A program made the translations under genes and the position numbers. The notes under the pieces were generated by a model. That model searched no databases. It saw only the letters and a list, made by a program, of their open reading frames with translations, and was not told the DNA's origin. From Accumulibacter sp. (GTDB lineage: Bacteria > Pseudomonadota > Gammaproteobacteria > Burkholderiales > Rhodocyclaceae): a DNA stretch of 64,000 bases. Below, piece by piece: positions 54,207 to 63,065 of the stretch (position 1 is the stretch's first letter; each line of letters starts with the position of its first letter). The DNA is taken from positions 29,085 to 93,084 of the forward strand of contig NZ_JAPUVR010000122.1 in the NCBI RefSeq assembly GCF_029255125.1, given 5' to 3'.

Positions 54207-55336
54207 AAAGACGATGCGCCACCCTCTTGTCGGCCCGCTTCTTAGCCCGCTTCTTAGCCCGCTTCTTAGCCCGCTTCTTAGCCCGCTTCTTAGCCCGCTT
54301 CTTAGCCCGCTTCTCAGCCTGCTTCTCAGCCTTCTTGTCGGCCCTTTTTACAGCCCTCTGCGCGCTCCTTCTGCCGCTCACCGCCAGCGCCGAGCCTCCC
54401 CCCCCGTTCAGCGAACAAGACGAGGTGCGCACCTTCGTCGCCGCGATGCACGAGCAACACGGTTTCGATGTCGCTCATCTGACGCGTCAGTTTGCCCAGA
54501 TCCGCCCGAACGCCAGCGTCCTGCGCGCCATTCGGCCGGCCGCCGTGCCCGAAAAGCAGCGCTCATGGCAACGCTACCGCGAGCGCTTCCTCAACCCGCG
54601 GCGAATCGCCGGCGGTCAGCGCTTCTGGCGCGAGCACGCCGCAGTATTGGCGCGAGCAACGGCGATCTACGGCGTACCGCCGGAGGTCATCGTCGCTATC
54701 ATCGGCGTTGAAACCGAGTATGGCGGCAACATGGGCAGTTTCAGCGTCCTCGAAGCGCTCGCCTCGCTCGCTTTTCACTACCCGCCACGAGCCGAATTTT
54801 TCCGCAGCGAACTCGAACAGTTCTTGCTCATGGCACGCGAAAACGGGCTCAGCCCGCTCAGCATCAAAGGCTCCTACGCTGGCGCCATCGGCATCCCGCA
54901 GTTCATGCCGAGCAGCCAGCGACGCTTTGCGGTGGACTTCGACGGCGACGACCGCATCGACCTGCGCACCAGCAGCAGCGACGCGATTGGCAGCGTCGCG
55001 CGCTACTTGCAGCAGTACGGCTGGCAGAAAGACGCGCCGATCGCCGTTCCGGCGCGGGTGCAGGGTGACGCCAGCGCGCTCATCGCAGCGGGCATCAAGC
55101 CGACGTTGACCGTGCGCGAAATGGCCGCACAGGGCGTCCGGGCGAGCGCTGACGGCGATCAACAGGCGGCGCTGATCGACCTCGTCACGCCCGATGCAGC
55201 GACCGAGTACTGGCTTGGTTTCGACAACTTCTACGTCATCACGCGCTACAACCGGTCGAGCTTCTATGCGATGGCCGTCTTCCAGCTCGCCGAGGCGCTG
55301 CGCGAACGCCACCGGCAGACGGCGGCACTACCCTAG
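54203..55336 (+). CDS. mltB: Lytic murein transglycosylase B (MltB-like)
   Basis: 377 residues from TTG 54203 with GGAG 10 bases upstream; no in-frame ATG is nearby. The N-terminal signal region (residues ~9-58) contains a run of ARFL units from six perfect 12-bp repeats, then LLLPLTASAEPP as cleavage region; no lipobox. The mature domain has FLNPRRIAGGQRFW, catalytic Glu in GVETEYGGNMG, and SYAGAIGIPQFMPSS, family hallmarks of MltB (GH103). Cleaves peptidoglycan between MurNAc and GlcNAc with anhydro-product. Its start overlaps the tgpA stop by 4 bases. Confidence 0.9.
   Translation: MKRRCATLLSARFLARFLARFLARFLARFLARFLARFSACFSAFLSALFTALCALLLPLTASAEPPPPFSEQDEVRTFVAAMHEQHGFDVAHLTRQFAQIRPNASVLRAIRPAAVPEKQRSWQRYRERFLNPRRIAGGQRFWREHAAVLARATAIYGVPPEVIVAIIGVETEYGGNMGSFSVLEALASLAFHYPPRAEFFRSELEQFLLMARENGLSPLSIKGSYAGAIGIPQFMPSSQRRFAVDFDGDDRIDLRTSSSDAIGSVARYLQQYGWQKDAPIAVPARVQGDASALIAAGIKPTLTVREMAAQGVRASADGDQQAALIDLVTPDAATEYWLGFDNFYVITRYNRSSFYAMAVFQLAEALRERHRQTAALP
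54233..54328 (+). repeat. 12-bp tandem repeat in the mltB signal-peptide region
   Basis: The unit GCCCGCTTCTTA (Ala-Arg-Phe-Leu) occurs six times without change at 54233-54304, then two altered copies (ending TCA) at 54305-54328. Twelve bases is a multiple of three, so copy number change would keep the reading frame and change only the length of the leader. Confidence 0.95.
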
Positions 55337-55795
55337 GCGAGGCTCGCAGCGCACCTCGGAGCGCACCGAGTTGGCGATGAAGCACGCCTCGTGCGCCTCC
55401 TGATGCATCGCCCGAACGTCCGCCGGCATGGGTTGACGATCGCCCGAAAAATGTACTTCCGGGCGTAGCGTAACCACCGTCATCGCCAGCTTTCCCTCCG
55501 CATTCCTGGCCATGATGCCGACCGGATGGTCGGCGTAGGAATCGACGCAGAAGCCGTGTTTGGCGGCAATCGATAGAAACCAGAGTAGGTGGCAACTGGC
55601 GAGCGAGGCAACGAAAGCTTCTTCCGGGTCGATCGCTGCCGGATCCGACATCGGCAGCGGCACGACATGCGGCGAAGACGAGGCCGCGACTTCGAGGCCA
55701 CCGTCAAACCGCAGCATGTGCTGCCGGCTGTAGCGCTGATCAAGAAAATTCTGCTCGCCGCGGAGCCAGGAGAGTTGCGCGGAGTATTCGTTCAT
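55328..55795 (-). CDS. OsmC-family protein
   Basis: 155 residues from ATG 55795 (MNEYSAQLSW); an extension to 55834 is less likely. OsmC fold: LASCHLLWFLSIAAKHGFCV with the Cys of the first helix and Cys of the second (peroxidatic pair), and MTVVTLRPEVHF; HQEAHEACFIANSV carries a further Cys. Organic hydroperoxide reductase-like; the second subfamily (OsmC-like, YhfA). Its stop overlaps the mltB 3' end by nine bases in convergent orientation. Confidence 0.88.
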   Translation of the reverse strand: MNEYSAQLSWLRGEQNFLDQRYSRQHMLRFDGGLEVAASSSPHVVPLPMSDPAAIDPEEAFVASLASCHLLWFLSIAAKHGFCVDSYADHPVGIMARNAEGKLAMTVVTLRPEVHFSGDRQPMPADVRAMHQEAHEACFIANSVRSEVRCEPRLG

Positions 55796-56123
55796 CGTGA
55801 TTCCGAGATGGATGAGCAATGCCAGGGGAGCCACACATGGTCATCGCAATGTACAACGCGTCGTTCCGAAGCACCAGCGCCAGATCCTGCGGCGAAACTG
55901 CGCGTAGCCAGGTTACCACTTGTCGCGCAGTCGGAACTTGCCAGGCCGCTACTTTTGACTGCCAAGGAAGAAACCTTCGGTGACACCCACGGTCTGACGG
56001 GGTAACGGCAGTTGGCAGGTGCGCAAAGCTGTCCACTTTGCCGCGTACAAGCACCCGACCGATGCCGGCGGGTGGATCAGGCGGGTGAATCAATCTGGAA
56101 AACCATGGGAGAGGAGACAATGA
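55796..56123. other. 328-base region with an inverted-repeat leader before the PEP-CTERM gene
   Basis: No gene recognised. At 55958-56018 two overlapping pairings exist (ACTGCC 55958-55963 with GGCAGT 56007-56012; CTGCCAA 55959-55965 with TTGGCAG 56012-56018) which exclude each other. A short hairpin AAGG/CCTT (55964-55967/55974-55977) lies inside. The SD AGAGGAGA lies 8-10 bases before an ATG at 56120, so the exact start is uncertain between 56120 and 56124. Out-of-frame, the 56124 ATG fits the signal peptide. Confidence 0.35.
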
Positions 56124-57017
56124 ATGGGTGACAAGACAAACAAGACAATATTCAACAAGCGCCGGACAGCCGTCACGCGAGGTCGCCGACTGCCCTGGGC
56201 GCTGCTTTGTGCACCCCTGCTGGCGGGAGTGGCGGGCGAGGCGCTGGCCGGTTTCGTAGCCTACAGCGCTGCGGGACAGACGCCAGCCGACATTACTCCA
56301 ACGCGCGACGCCTTTCGCGCTGCCATCGGCGGCGGAACGACGTCCGCCGCGAATGGCGATTTCGGCGGCGTGCGACGCGAGATCAACTGGGACGGTGTGC
56401 CGGATGCGCGCTCCGATCCCAACCTGCTGCCGGGAAACTTCTTCAACGTCAACTCGCCACGCGGTGCCGTCTTCAGCACGCCGGGCAGCGGCTTTCTGGT
56501 CAGCGCAAATTCGGGCGCAGGCCAGGCAATCCTGTTCGGCTTCCCGAACGACCTGCAGACGTTCAGCGCGCAAAGACTGTTTGCGCAAGTTGGCAGCAAC
56601 ATTCTCGACATCAACTTTTTCCTTCCCGGCACCACAACGGCAGCGACGACCAGTGCCTTTGGCGCGGTTTTCGTAGACGTGGAGGACAACAACTCGGTCA
56701 ATGCAACAATGCTGGAGTTCTTCGATGCGGCGGGAGCGCGCATCTTCAGCCAGACGGCAGCCGCGGCGGGCAACCAGGGTCTGTCCTTTCTCGGCGGGGT
56801 CGCCGACGCCGACGAGCGCATCGGTCGGGTACGCATCACGACACCGAACAATTTCCTGATCAGCAACGGGGTGCGCGACAACGAGCAGATAGATTTCGTC
56901 GTGATGGACGACTTCATTTACGCGACGCCGGGCGTGCTTCCCTTGCCAGGCAGTCTGGGGCTCAGCCTGATTGGCCTGGCGTTGCTCGGCTGGCGCCAGC
57001 GCGTAGCGCAGGCGTAG
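56124..57017 (+). CDS. PEP-CTERM-like exported protein
   Basis: 297 residues. N-terminal signal: RRTAVTRGRRLPWALLCAPLLAG, so the charged start is long, and cleavage is after GEALA. The mature protein is Gly/Ala/Asn-rich and beta-like (SAFGAVFVDVEDNNSVNATM, AGARIFSQTAAAAGNQGLSF). The C-terminus PLPGSLGLSLIGLALLGW followed by RQR is a PEP-CTERM-type sorting signal (P-x-P, hydrophobic helix, Arg cluster); the classic V-P-E-P is replaced by PLP. Expected to be cut by exosortase/EpsH and linked to surface matrix. Exosortase is not in the window. Confidence 0.8.
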   Translation: MGDKTNKTIFNKRRTAVTRGRRLPWALLCAPLLAGVAGEALAGFVAYSAAGQTPADITPTRDAFRAAIGGGTTSAANGDFGGVRREINWDGVPDARSDPNLLPGNFFNVNSPRGAVFSTPGSGFLVSANSGAGQAILFGFPNDLQTFSAQRLFAQVGSNILDINFFLPGTTTAATTSAFGAVFVDVEDNNSVNATMLEFFDAAGARIFSQTAAAAGNQGLSFLGGVADADERIGRVRITTPNNFLISNGVRDNEQIDFVVMDDFIYATPGVLPLPGSLGLSLIGLALLGWRQRVAQA

Positions 57018-57114
57018 AGACGGAGTCGCAAGCGGCGGGCGAAGCCAAGCGGCCGGCCGGTTGCTGCTCGCCGACAAACGGCGGCGCGGCACGGTACGGC
57101 GCGAGGCCTGTCGC

Positions 57115-58311
57115 TCAGAAACAGCCCGGCGTACCGAGTCGGGAAAGCCTGCCCATATCCACCACGTGCGCTTCGATCAGATCCTGAAAGCGCTTGCGCA
57201 ACCCCGGAAAGTCGCGCTCGAACTCGCGCTCGAAAGCCTCCGCGTACGGCCTGCTTTGGCGCCTATGTGCGCTCCCCAACCAATGCAGCATGTGCAGCGT
57301 AAACGCTTGCTGGCGCGCGATGTCGGCGGCCTTTTTCGGCTTGCTTGCGCCATCGAAGCGGGCTTCCGCCGAGACGCGCTCGAGGTAGTAAGTGCCGCTC
57401 GGCGCGTGAACCACCTCGAGTAGCGTGCCTGGGTTGCGATTCGGCCGGTAATGCTCGAGCAGCTTGTCGATCCGCGCCGCGTGATCCGAAGCCGCGCCAA
57501 AAACGGCGGCAGCCGGAATACCTTGCGCCTTGAACTCGACGACGCGGCATTTGTCGCCCTTCTTTCCCTTGCCCTCGTTCTCGATCAGATAGAGAAAGCG
57601 GGGTAGGCACATGCTGCCACCGCTCTCCTTGAGCCTGACGCCGCGCGCGACGATCTGGCCGAGCTCCTGCCGGTGGATCGCGTCCTCCAGCGCCTTGCTA
57701 TCGGTCTTGTACTGCCGCTTCACCCGGCTTCCGACGCCGTCTGGTTCTGCCCAGTCGCGTGCCTTTCGGCGCAAGGGCTTGCATTCTGCCGCAGCTGCCG
57801 TTGCGTCGCCGAGGATGTCCTTGAGCGAGCCGACGCCGGTCAACGCCTGCCCGGCCAGACCGCGCTGGTAAGCCTCGACGGCCCGATTGAACGGGATCCG
57901 GACCGTTTCCGGGTTCCAGGCGTGGTTATAGCTCAGGGTGTGAAGGAAATCAGCCAGAAAGCTGCCATGTCCACCGTCGTCGAGGTCGATCAGACCGACG
58001 TGCAGACCACCCTTGTCCTCGACGATGTCGACGTTGTCCGGTTTGACGTCCGCGCCGATGATTCCCGTGAACTCGCTCAGGCGCCGCAGCGTTTCGCCGC
58101 CTTGCGCAAGCTGCTCGCTCAAACAGGCGAGACTTCCTGCCGGATTGGAGCGCATAAACTGGAGCAGGTCGCCGTCAACACGGCGAAAGCACCCGTGTGC
58201 CGGGTCCTCGCTGCAGGCCTTGCGGCTGCAGACGGGACCGGCCGGCAGCGCCGCGGGCGGCACGAGCAGAACAGCCATGGCAACGACAAAGAATTGCCTG
58301 AAGTGTTTCAT
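57115..58311 (-). CDS. Secreted DUF2252-like protein of kinase fold
   Basis: 398 residues from ATG 58311, with Sec signal MKHFRQFFVVAMAVLLVPPA. Catalytic-loop-like GADVKPDNVDIV (Asp88, Lys90, Asp92, Asn93) and metal-loop-like LIDLDDGGHG (Asp109-Asp112) look like a phosphotransferase of aminoglycoside-kinase type. Further on, VARGVRLKESGGSMCLPRFL and CRVVEFKAQGIPAA match DUF2252, a family in which the N-lobe-like strands and Lys follow the catalytic loop. Cys-rich N-terminus (C28, C33, C41) suggests a disulfide. A kinase fold in the periplasm is unusual because ATP is scarce there. Function unknown. Gap of 97 bases to the convergent PEP-CTERM gene. Confidence 0.65.
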   Translation of the reverse strand: MKHFRQFFVVAMAVLLVPPAALPAGPVCSRKACSEDPAHGCFRRVDGDLLQFMRSNPAGSLACLSEQLAQGGETLRRLSEFTGIIGADVKPDNVDIVEDKGGLHVGLIDLDDGGHGSFLADFLHTLSYNHAWNPETVRIPFNRAVEAYQRGLAGQALTGVGSLKDILGDATAAAAECKPLRRKARDWAEPDGVGSRVKRQYKTDSKALEDAIHRQELGQIVARGVRLKESGGSMCLPRFLYLIENEGKGKKGDKCRVVEFKAQGIPAAAVFGAASDHAARIDKLLEHYRPNRNPGTLLEVVHAPSGTYYLERVSAEARFDGASKPKKAADIARQQAFTLHMLHWLGSAHRRQSRPYAEAFEREFERDFPGLRKRFQDLIEAHVVDMGRLSRLGTPGCF

Positions 58312-58667
58312 ATGCGCCTCGCAGATGCATGAGTCGACGCTCGGGAGCGCCACGGGTGGTGGGCCAGGGAACTGCAGCGCCGGCAAGCGGAAGCTCACGT
58401 CAGCCTATGCGGCGCAGGGCACTGCCTGACGGCCCAAGTCTAGCATGCGACCGCGGACTCGCGCGACCGCTGCCACGCCGCCAAGCCAGCCGCATCTGGT
58501 CCGCACAGAGGTGCATCGACAGGCCGCCCGCCAGCAGCTAGACTGTTGAATTAGGACAAAACCATAGATCGTCGCAGTCGCCGGCACCGACCGCGTGGCG
58601 AGCGGACACTGGCCGCGCCAGTCCACCCTGGGGCAAGCCTGGCTTTCGGGAAACCCCTCAAGCATTC
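58312..58667. other. 356-base divergent intergenic region
   Basis: Separates the DUF2252-like gene (minus) and the secretion operon (plus). No convincing gene or motif. An AT-richer stretch at 58544-58568 (TTGAATTAGGACAAAACC) before the secretion genes is the likeliest promoter area, but no good -10/-35 pair is present. Confidence 0.4.
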
Positions 58668-58673
58668 GTGACG

Positions 58674-60899
58674 ATGACCGATAACGTTTCTGTGAACCTC
58701 ACCTTGCCAAACAACAACGACCACCCGACAGCGCCGGACGCCGGCCGGGCGCACGTCCCCGATCTGCGCGAAGACGTTCTGCATCACGATCCCTTGCTCG
58801 CCTGCCTTGTCGAACTGACACGCCTGCACGGTCGACCCAGCACGCGCGCCGCCCTGACGGCCGGCCTGCCGCTTGTCGGCGGCTGCCTGACCCCCGCGCT
58901 GCTCGCGCGGGCAGCGGCGCGCGCCGGATTGTCTTGTCGGCTCGTTCGGCGCGCGCTGGACGAGATCGACCAGGCGCTGCTGCCGGTCATTCTGCTTCTC
59001 GACAAGGATCAGGCGTGCGTGCTGCTGGCTTGGGACGACAAGGGTGAAGTGGCGCAGCTTCTATTTCCAGAGAGCGGACAGGGCGAAGTCCGACTGACGC
59101 ACGCTGAACTGAGCGAGCGTTACCTCGGAATCGCCGCTTTTGTCCGGCCGCGCTTTGCTTTCGACGCGCGCACGCCGGAGGTCGGCAAGGTCGTCGAGCG
59201 ACACTGGTTCTGGGGAGCCTTGCTCGAGCAGGTGGCGCTCTATCGGGATGTCATCGGGGCGGCGCTGCTGGTCAACGCTTTTGCCCTGGTCATGCCGATC
59301 TTCGTCATGAATGTGTATGACCGCGTCGTTCCCAACAATGCGACCGATACGCTGTGGATGCTGGCGCTCGGCGTCTTGCTGGTGATCGGCATGGACTACA
59401 TGTTGCGCCTGCTGCGCGGGCGATTCATCGACCTGGCCAGCGCGCGCATCGACGTCAAGCTCTCGGCGCTGATCATGGAGCGTGTGCTCGGTATGCAGCT
59501 CGAGGCGCGGCCGGCATCGGTCGGTTCGTTTGCCGCGAACTTGCGTTCGTTCGAATCGGTGCGCGATTTCATTGCCTCGGCCACCGTCTCGGCCTTGATC
59601 GATTTTCCGTTCGCGCTGATCTTCCTGCTCGTCATCGTCTGGATTTCGTGGCCACTCGTCCTGATTCCGCTGCTCGGCCTGCTGATTGGCGTCGTCTACG
59701 CCTATCTCGTGCAGCATCGGATGCACGAACTTGCGGAGACGACGTATCGGGCAACCGCCCTGCGCAACGCCGCCCTGATCGAAAGCCTGACCGCGCTGGA
59801 GACGATCAAGACGCAAAACGCGGAGGGTGTCGTACAAAGCAAATGGGAACGGACGACCGCTTTCCTCGCGCGTAGCGGGGTTCAACTGCGGCTGCTGTCC
59901 TCATCGGCCGCCAACGGTGCCGGCGCGATCGCTCAGTTCGTCAACGTCGCCCTGATTATCGCCGGCGTCTACCTGATCCAGGAAAAGCTGCTGACGATGG
60001 GCGGACTGATCGCCGTCACCATGCTCGGTGGGCGAGCGATCGCACCGCTGGCGCAAGCCGTCGGCCTGCTGCTGCAGTATCAGAACGCGAAAATGGCGCT
60101 AAGCACGCTCGACAAGCTGATGGCGCAACCGATCGAGCGGCCGGATGCCACGGCCTTCATCCATCGCCCGGAGTTGAAAGGCGAAATCGAGTTCCGCCAG
60201 GTGTCTTTCAGTTACTCCGAGCAGGGTGAAGCTGCCTTGCGCAACGTCTCGCTGCGCATCCAGCCGGGCGAGCGAGTGATCATCATCGGCCGCACCGGCT
60301 CGGGCAAGACGACGCTGCAGAAGCTGATGCTTGGCCTGTACCGACCCAGCGAAGGCGTCGTGCGTATCGACGGAATCGACCTGCGCCAACTCGATCCAGC
60401 CGATCTGCGACGCAATGTCGGCTTCGTCGGTCAGGATGCGACGCTTTTCTACGGATCGCTGCGCGAGAACATCGCGATCGGCGCGCCGTACGCTGACGAT
60501 ACGGCAGTCGTCGCCGCGGCTGAAGTCGCTGGTCTGACGCAGTTCGTCAACCGCCACCCGAAGGGTTTCGACATGCTGATCGGCGAGCGCGGCGAATCGC
60601 TCTCGGGCGGCCAGCGGCAGGAGGTGGCGATCGCCCGCGCCGTCCTGATGGACCCGCCGATCCTCCTTTTCGACGAGCCGACGAGCTCGATGGATTACTC
60701 GACCGAACAAGGCTTCAAGGAACGCCTGGCGCGCTTCGCCGCGCATAAGACGGTGGTCATCGTGACGCACCGGAGCAGCCTGATCGACCTGGCGACACGA
60801 ATCATCGTCATGGATGCCGGCCAGATCGTCGCCGACGGCCCGCGCGACCAGGTCGTCGAAGCCTTGCAGACAGGCCGTGTCGGGCGGGCCGCATCATGA
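58674..60899 (+). CDS. Type I secretion ATPase/permease (LapB type)
   Basis: 741 residues from ATG 58674 (GTG 58668 is possible). An N-terminal ~120-residue C39-like domain without the catalytic Cys (TRLHGRPSTRAALTAGLP), then five to six membrane segments (~180-430), then an ABC domain: Walker A IGRTGSGKTTLQKLM, signature LSGGQRQEVAIARAVLMDP, Walker [26 protein letters not shown]. The degenerate C39 is typical of LapB and RTX adhesin exporters. Overlaps the adaptor gene by four bases. Confidence 0.92.
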   Translation: MTDNVSVNLTLPNNNDHPTAPDAGRAHVPDLREDVLHHDPLLACLVELTRLHGRPSTRAALTAGLPLVGGCLTPALLARAAARAGLSCRLVRRALDEIDQALLPVILLLDKDQACVLLAWDDKGEVAQLLFPESGQGEVRLTHAELSERYLGIAAFVRPRFAFDARTPEVGKVVERHWFWGALLEQVALYRDVIGAALLVNAFALVMPIFVMNVYDRVVPNNATDTLWMLALGVLLVIGMDYMLRLLRGRFIDLASARIDVKLSALIMERVLGMQLEARPASVGSFAANLRSFESVRDFIASATVSALIDFPFALIFLLVIVWISWPLVLIPLLGLLIGVVYAYLVQHRMHELAETTYRATALRNAALIESLTALETIKTQNAEGVVQSKWERTTAFLARSGVQLRLLSSSAANGAGAIAQFVNVALIIAGVYLIQEKLLTMGGLIAVTMLGGRAIAPLAQAVGLLLQYQNAKMALSTLDKLMAQPIERPDATAFIHRPELKGEIEFRQVSFSYSEQGEAALRNVSLRIQPGERVIIIGRTGSGKTTLQKLMLGLYRPSEGVVRIDGIDLRQLDPADLRRNVGFVGQDATLFYGSLRENIAIGAPYADDTAVVAAAEVAGLTQFVNRHPKGFDMLIGERGESLSGGQRQEVAIARAVLMDPPILLFDEPTSSMDYSTEQGFKERLARFAAHKTVVIVTHRSSLIDLATRIIVMDAGQIVADGPRDQVVEALQTGRVGRAAS

Positions 60900-62314
60900 G
60901 CCAGGGTCTGATCGGCAGTTTGCGCAGCCTGCTCGATCGTTGCGAGCGCTTGCGCCAACGCCTGCAACCAGGTTTCGACGCGTGGCTGAACCGCGCGATG
61001 CAGCCCGAGAAGGGCCACGAGGAACAAGGCTTTGCTGCTGATGCGGACTGGGCCATCCTGCAGCAGGAACCCTTGCGCGCACGCGTCCTGCTCAAATCGA
61101 TCGGTATCGCACTGGCGCTGTTTCTGATGTGGGCAGCGGTCACCCAGGTCAATGAGGTGACGCGTGGCGAAGGGCGGGTGATTCCGTCACGTCAGTTGCA
61201 GATCCTGCAGAGCCTCGACGGCGGGGTCGTAGCCGAGATTCTGGTGCGCGAAGGCGATGTCGTCGAACCGGATCAGATTCTCCTGCGCATCGACCAGACG
61301 CGTTTCGTCTCGTCGGTACGCGAGAGCCGCGTGCAATACACGGCGCTGGTCGCCAAGGCGGCGCGCTTGCGCGCGCTGGCTGAAGGAACGGCGTTTGAGC
61401 TGCCGGCACAGGTACTGAAGGAGGACCCACGCACCGCGGAGGAAGAGAAGCGACTCTACGAATCGCGCCGCAGCGAGCTTGAGGCCAGCCTGTCGATTGC
61501 CCGCCAGCAGTTGGCGCAACGCCAGCAGGAACTGGTCGAAGTACGCGCCAAGCACGAGCAGGCGAGCAAGGGTCACGAACTGGCGGCACGCGAGCTATCG
61601 GTCACCAAGCCCCTGATCAGTTCGGGCGCCGTATCGGAGGTCGAATTGTTGCGCCTGGAACGTGATGTCTCGCGCTTTCGCGGCGAACGAGACATGGCAG
61701 CGGCGCAGATTTCGCGTCTGCAATCGGCGATCAACGAGGCCGGCCGCAAGATCGAGGAGGTTGGGCTGACTTTCCGCAACGAGTCGGGCAAGGAGCTGGC
61801 CGAAACGATGGCCAAGCTGAACAGCCTGGCGGAAGGAGGCGTCGGACTGGCCGACAAGGTGAGCCGCTCGGTACTGCGCTCCCCGGTCAAAGGGACGGTC
61901 AAGCGCTTGCTGATCAACACGGTCGGTGGTGTCGTGCAGCCGGGCAAGGATGTCGTCGAAATCGTGCCGCTGGAAGACACGCTGTTGCTCGAAGCACGCG
62001 TTCTGCCACGCGACATCGCATTCCTGCATCCCGGGCAAAAAGCGGTGGTCAAGTTCACCGCTTACGATTTCGCCATCTACGGCGGCCTCGACGGCAAGCT
62101 CGAGCACATTGGCGCCGACACGGTGATCGACGACAAGGGCAATGCCTTCTATGTCGTTCGCGTGCGTACCCATCAATCGACGCTGGGCAGCAATCTGCCG
62201 ATCATTCCCGGCATGGTCGCCGAGGTTGACATCGTCACCGGTGAAAAAAGCGTCCTGTCCTACCTCCTGAAACCGGTCTTGCGTGCCAAGTCACGCGCAC
62301 TTTCGGAGCGTTGA
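60896..62314 (+). CDS. Type I secretion membrane fusion protein (LapC type)
   Basis: 472 residues. One N-terminal membrane segment (ALALFLMWAAVTQVN, ~residues 64-80), then lipoyl halves and a long coiled coil (~130-320: LEASLSIARQQLAQRQQELV). HlyD signature near LRSPVKGTVKRLLINTVGGVV and a C-terminal beta region (FYVVRVRTHQSTLG). Forms the periplasmic bridge to TolC/LapE, which is not in this window. Follows the exporter with an ATGA overlap. Confidence 0.93.
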   Translation: MSQGLIGSLRSLLDRCERLRQRLQPGFDAWLNRAMQPEKGHEEQGFAADADWAILQQEPLRARVLLKSIGIALALFLMWAAVTQVNEVTRGEGRVIPSRQLQILQSLDGGVVAEILVREGDVVEPDQILLRIDQTRFVSSVRESRVQYTALVAKAARLRALAEGTAFELPAQVLKEDPRTAEEEKRLYESRRSELEASLSIARQQLAQRQQELVEVRAKHEQASKGHELAARELSVTKPLISSGAVSEVELLRLERDVSRFRGERDMAAAQISRLQSAINEAGRKIEEVGLTFRNESGKELAETMAKLNSLAEGGVGLADKVSRSVLRSPVKGTVKRLLINTVGGVVQPGKDVVEIVPLEDTLLLEARVLPRDIAFLHPGQKAVVKFTAYDFAIYGGLDGKLEHIGADTVIDDKGNAFYVVRVRTHQSTLGSNLPIIPGMVAEVDIVTGEKSVLSYLLKPVLRAKSRALSER

Positions 62315-62316
62315 GC

Positions 62317-62925
62317 ATGCAACAAATCTTTCTCTGTGCGGATGCACGACCACGAAGTTCCTGGCGCGAAGCCTTCCCCGGCCTGATCGCGGCGCGCCTG
62401 GACAGCGTCCCCGCCGGTGGCGGTGTCGTCTGGGCCTTGCTTCCGGTCGGCCAGCCACTCGACACCGTGCTGATGCGCGTGCGCCAGGGACTGGCCGGTC
62501 GACCGCTGATCGTTCTCGCCGACGAACCGAATACCGACGGCGCGCTTGCCGCACTAGCTGGCGGAGCGTCCGGCTACTGCAACGGGCATGCGGCAGCGAG
62601 CGTGCTGCAACAGGTTGCAGCGGTGGTTCAAAACGGCGGACTGTGGATTGGCACAGCCTTGATGAAACGCCTGCTGAACACAACGGCCGCCCTGTTGGCC
62701 CGCCGTCCCGGCGAGAAGAACGCATGGCGCGCCGCGCTCACGGCGCGCGAGCAGGAAGTCGCTCTAGCGGTCGCTGCGGGCGCCAGCAACAAGGAAATCG
62801 CCCGCGACCTCGAAATCAGCGAACGTACGGTCAAGTTTCACGTCAGTGCCGTGCTCGACAAACTCGAAGCGCGCGACCGCCTGCAGATCTCCCTGATCAT
62901 CAATGGCGTACCCGAGCAAATTTGA
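62317..62925 (+). CDS. LuxR/FixJ-family regulator with degenerate receiver
   Basis: 202 residues from ATG 62317 (TTG 62311 overlaps the previous stop). The C-terminal ~65 residues are a LuxR/GerE helix-turn-helix (LTAREQEVALAVAAGASNKE, IARDLEISERTVKFHVSAVLDKLEARDR). The N-terminal ~120 residues have receiver topology (LIVLADEPNTDGALAALAGGASG) but the phosphoacceptor Asp position reads WALLPVG, so it is probably not phosphorylated. Located inside the adhesin secretion operon, three bases after the LapC-type gene, so it likely controls this operon. Confidence 0.85.
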   Translation: MQQIFLCADARPRSSWREAFPGLIAARLDSVPAGGGVVWALLPVGQPLDTVLMRVRQGLAGRPLIVLADEPNTDGALAALAGGASGYCNGHAAASVLQQVAAVVQNGGLWIGTALMKRLLNTTAALLARRPGEKNAWRAALTAREQEVALAVAAGASNKEIARDLEISERTVKFHVSAVLDKLEARDRLQISLIINGVPEQI

Positions 62926-62945
62926 CCAGACCCAGCGGTCGCGCT

Positions 62946-62970
62946 CGCTTGCGGCCGCGCCCGGCAAGCG
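62946..62970. repeat. 7-bp inverted repeat between luxR-type gene and adhesin gene
   Basis: CGCTTGC/GCAAGCG arms (62946-62952/62964-62970) with an 11-base GC loop. No T-tract. It could attenuate read-through from the secretion genes into the adhesin gene. Confidence 0.4.
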
Positions 62971-63065
62971 GGCATCGTTCACTTCCCGTACTTCAGTACA
63001 GTAGGCGAGAACCCGAGCGCCGGCTATCTTGAGTATGTCCACAGTCCTATCCGAAGGTGTCCCCC

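Noticed and set aside
56021-56028. GCGCAAAGC as evidence for a c-di-GMP-I riboswitch
   Set aside because: The required partner strings and closing stems of that aptamer could not be placed around it.
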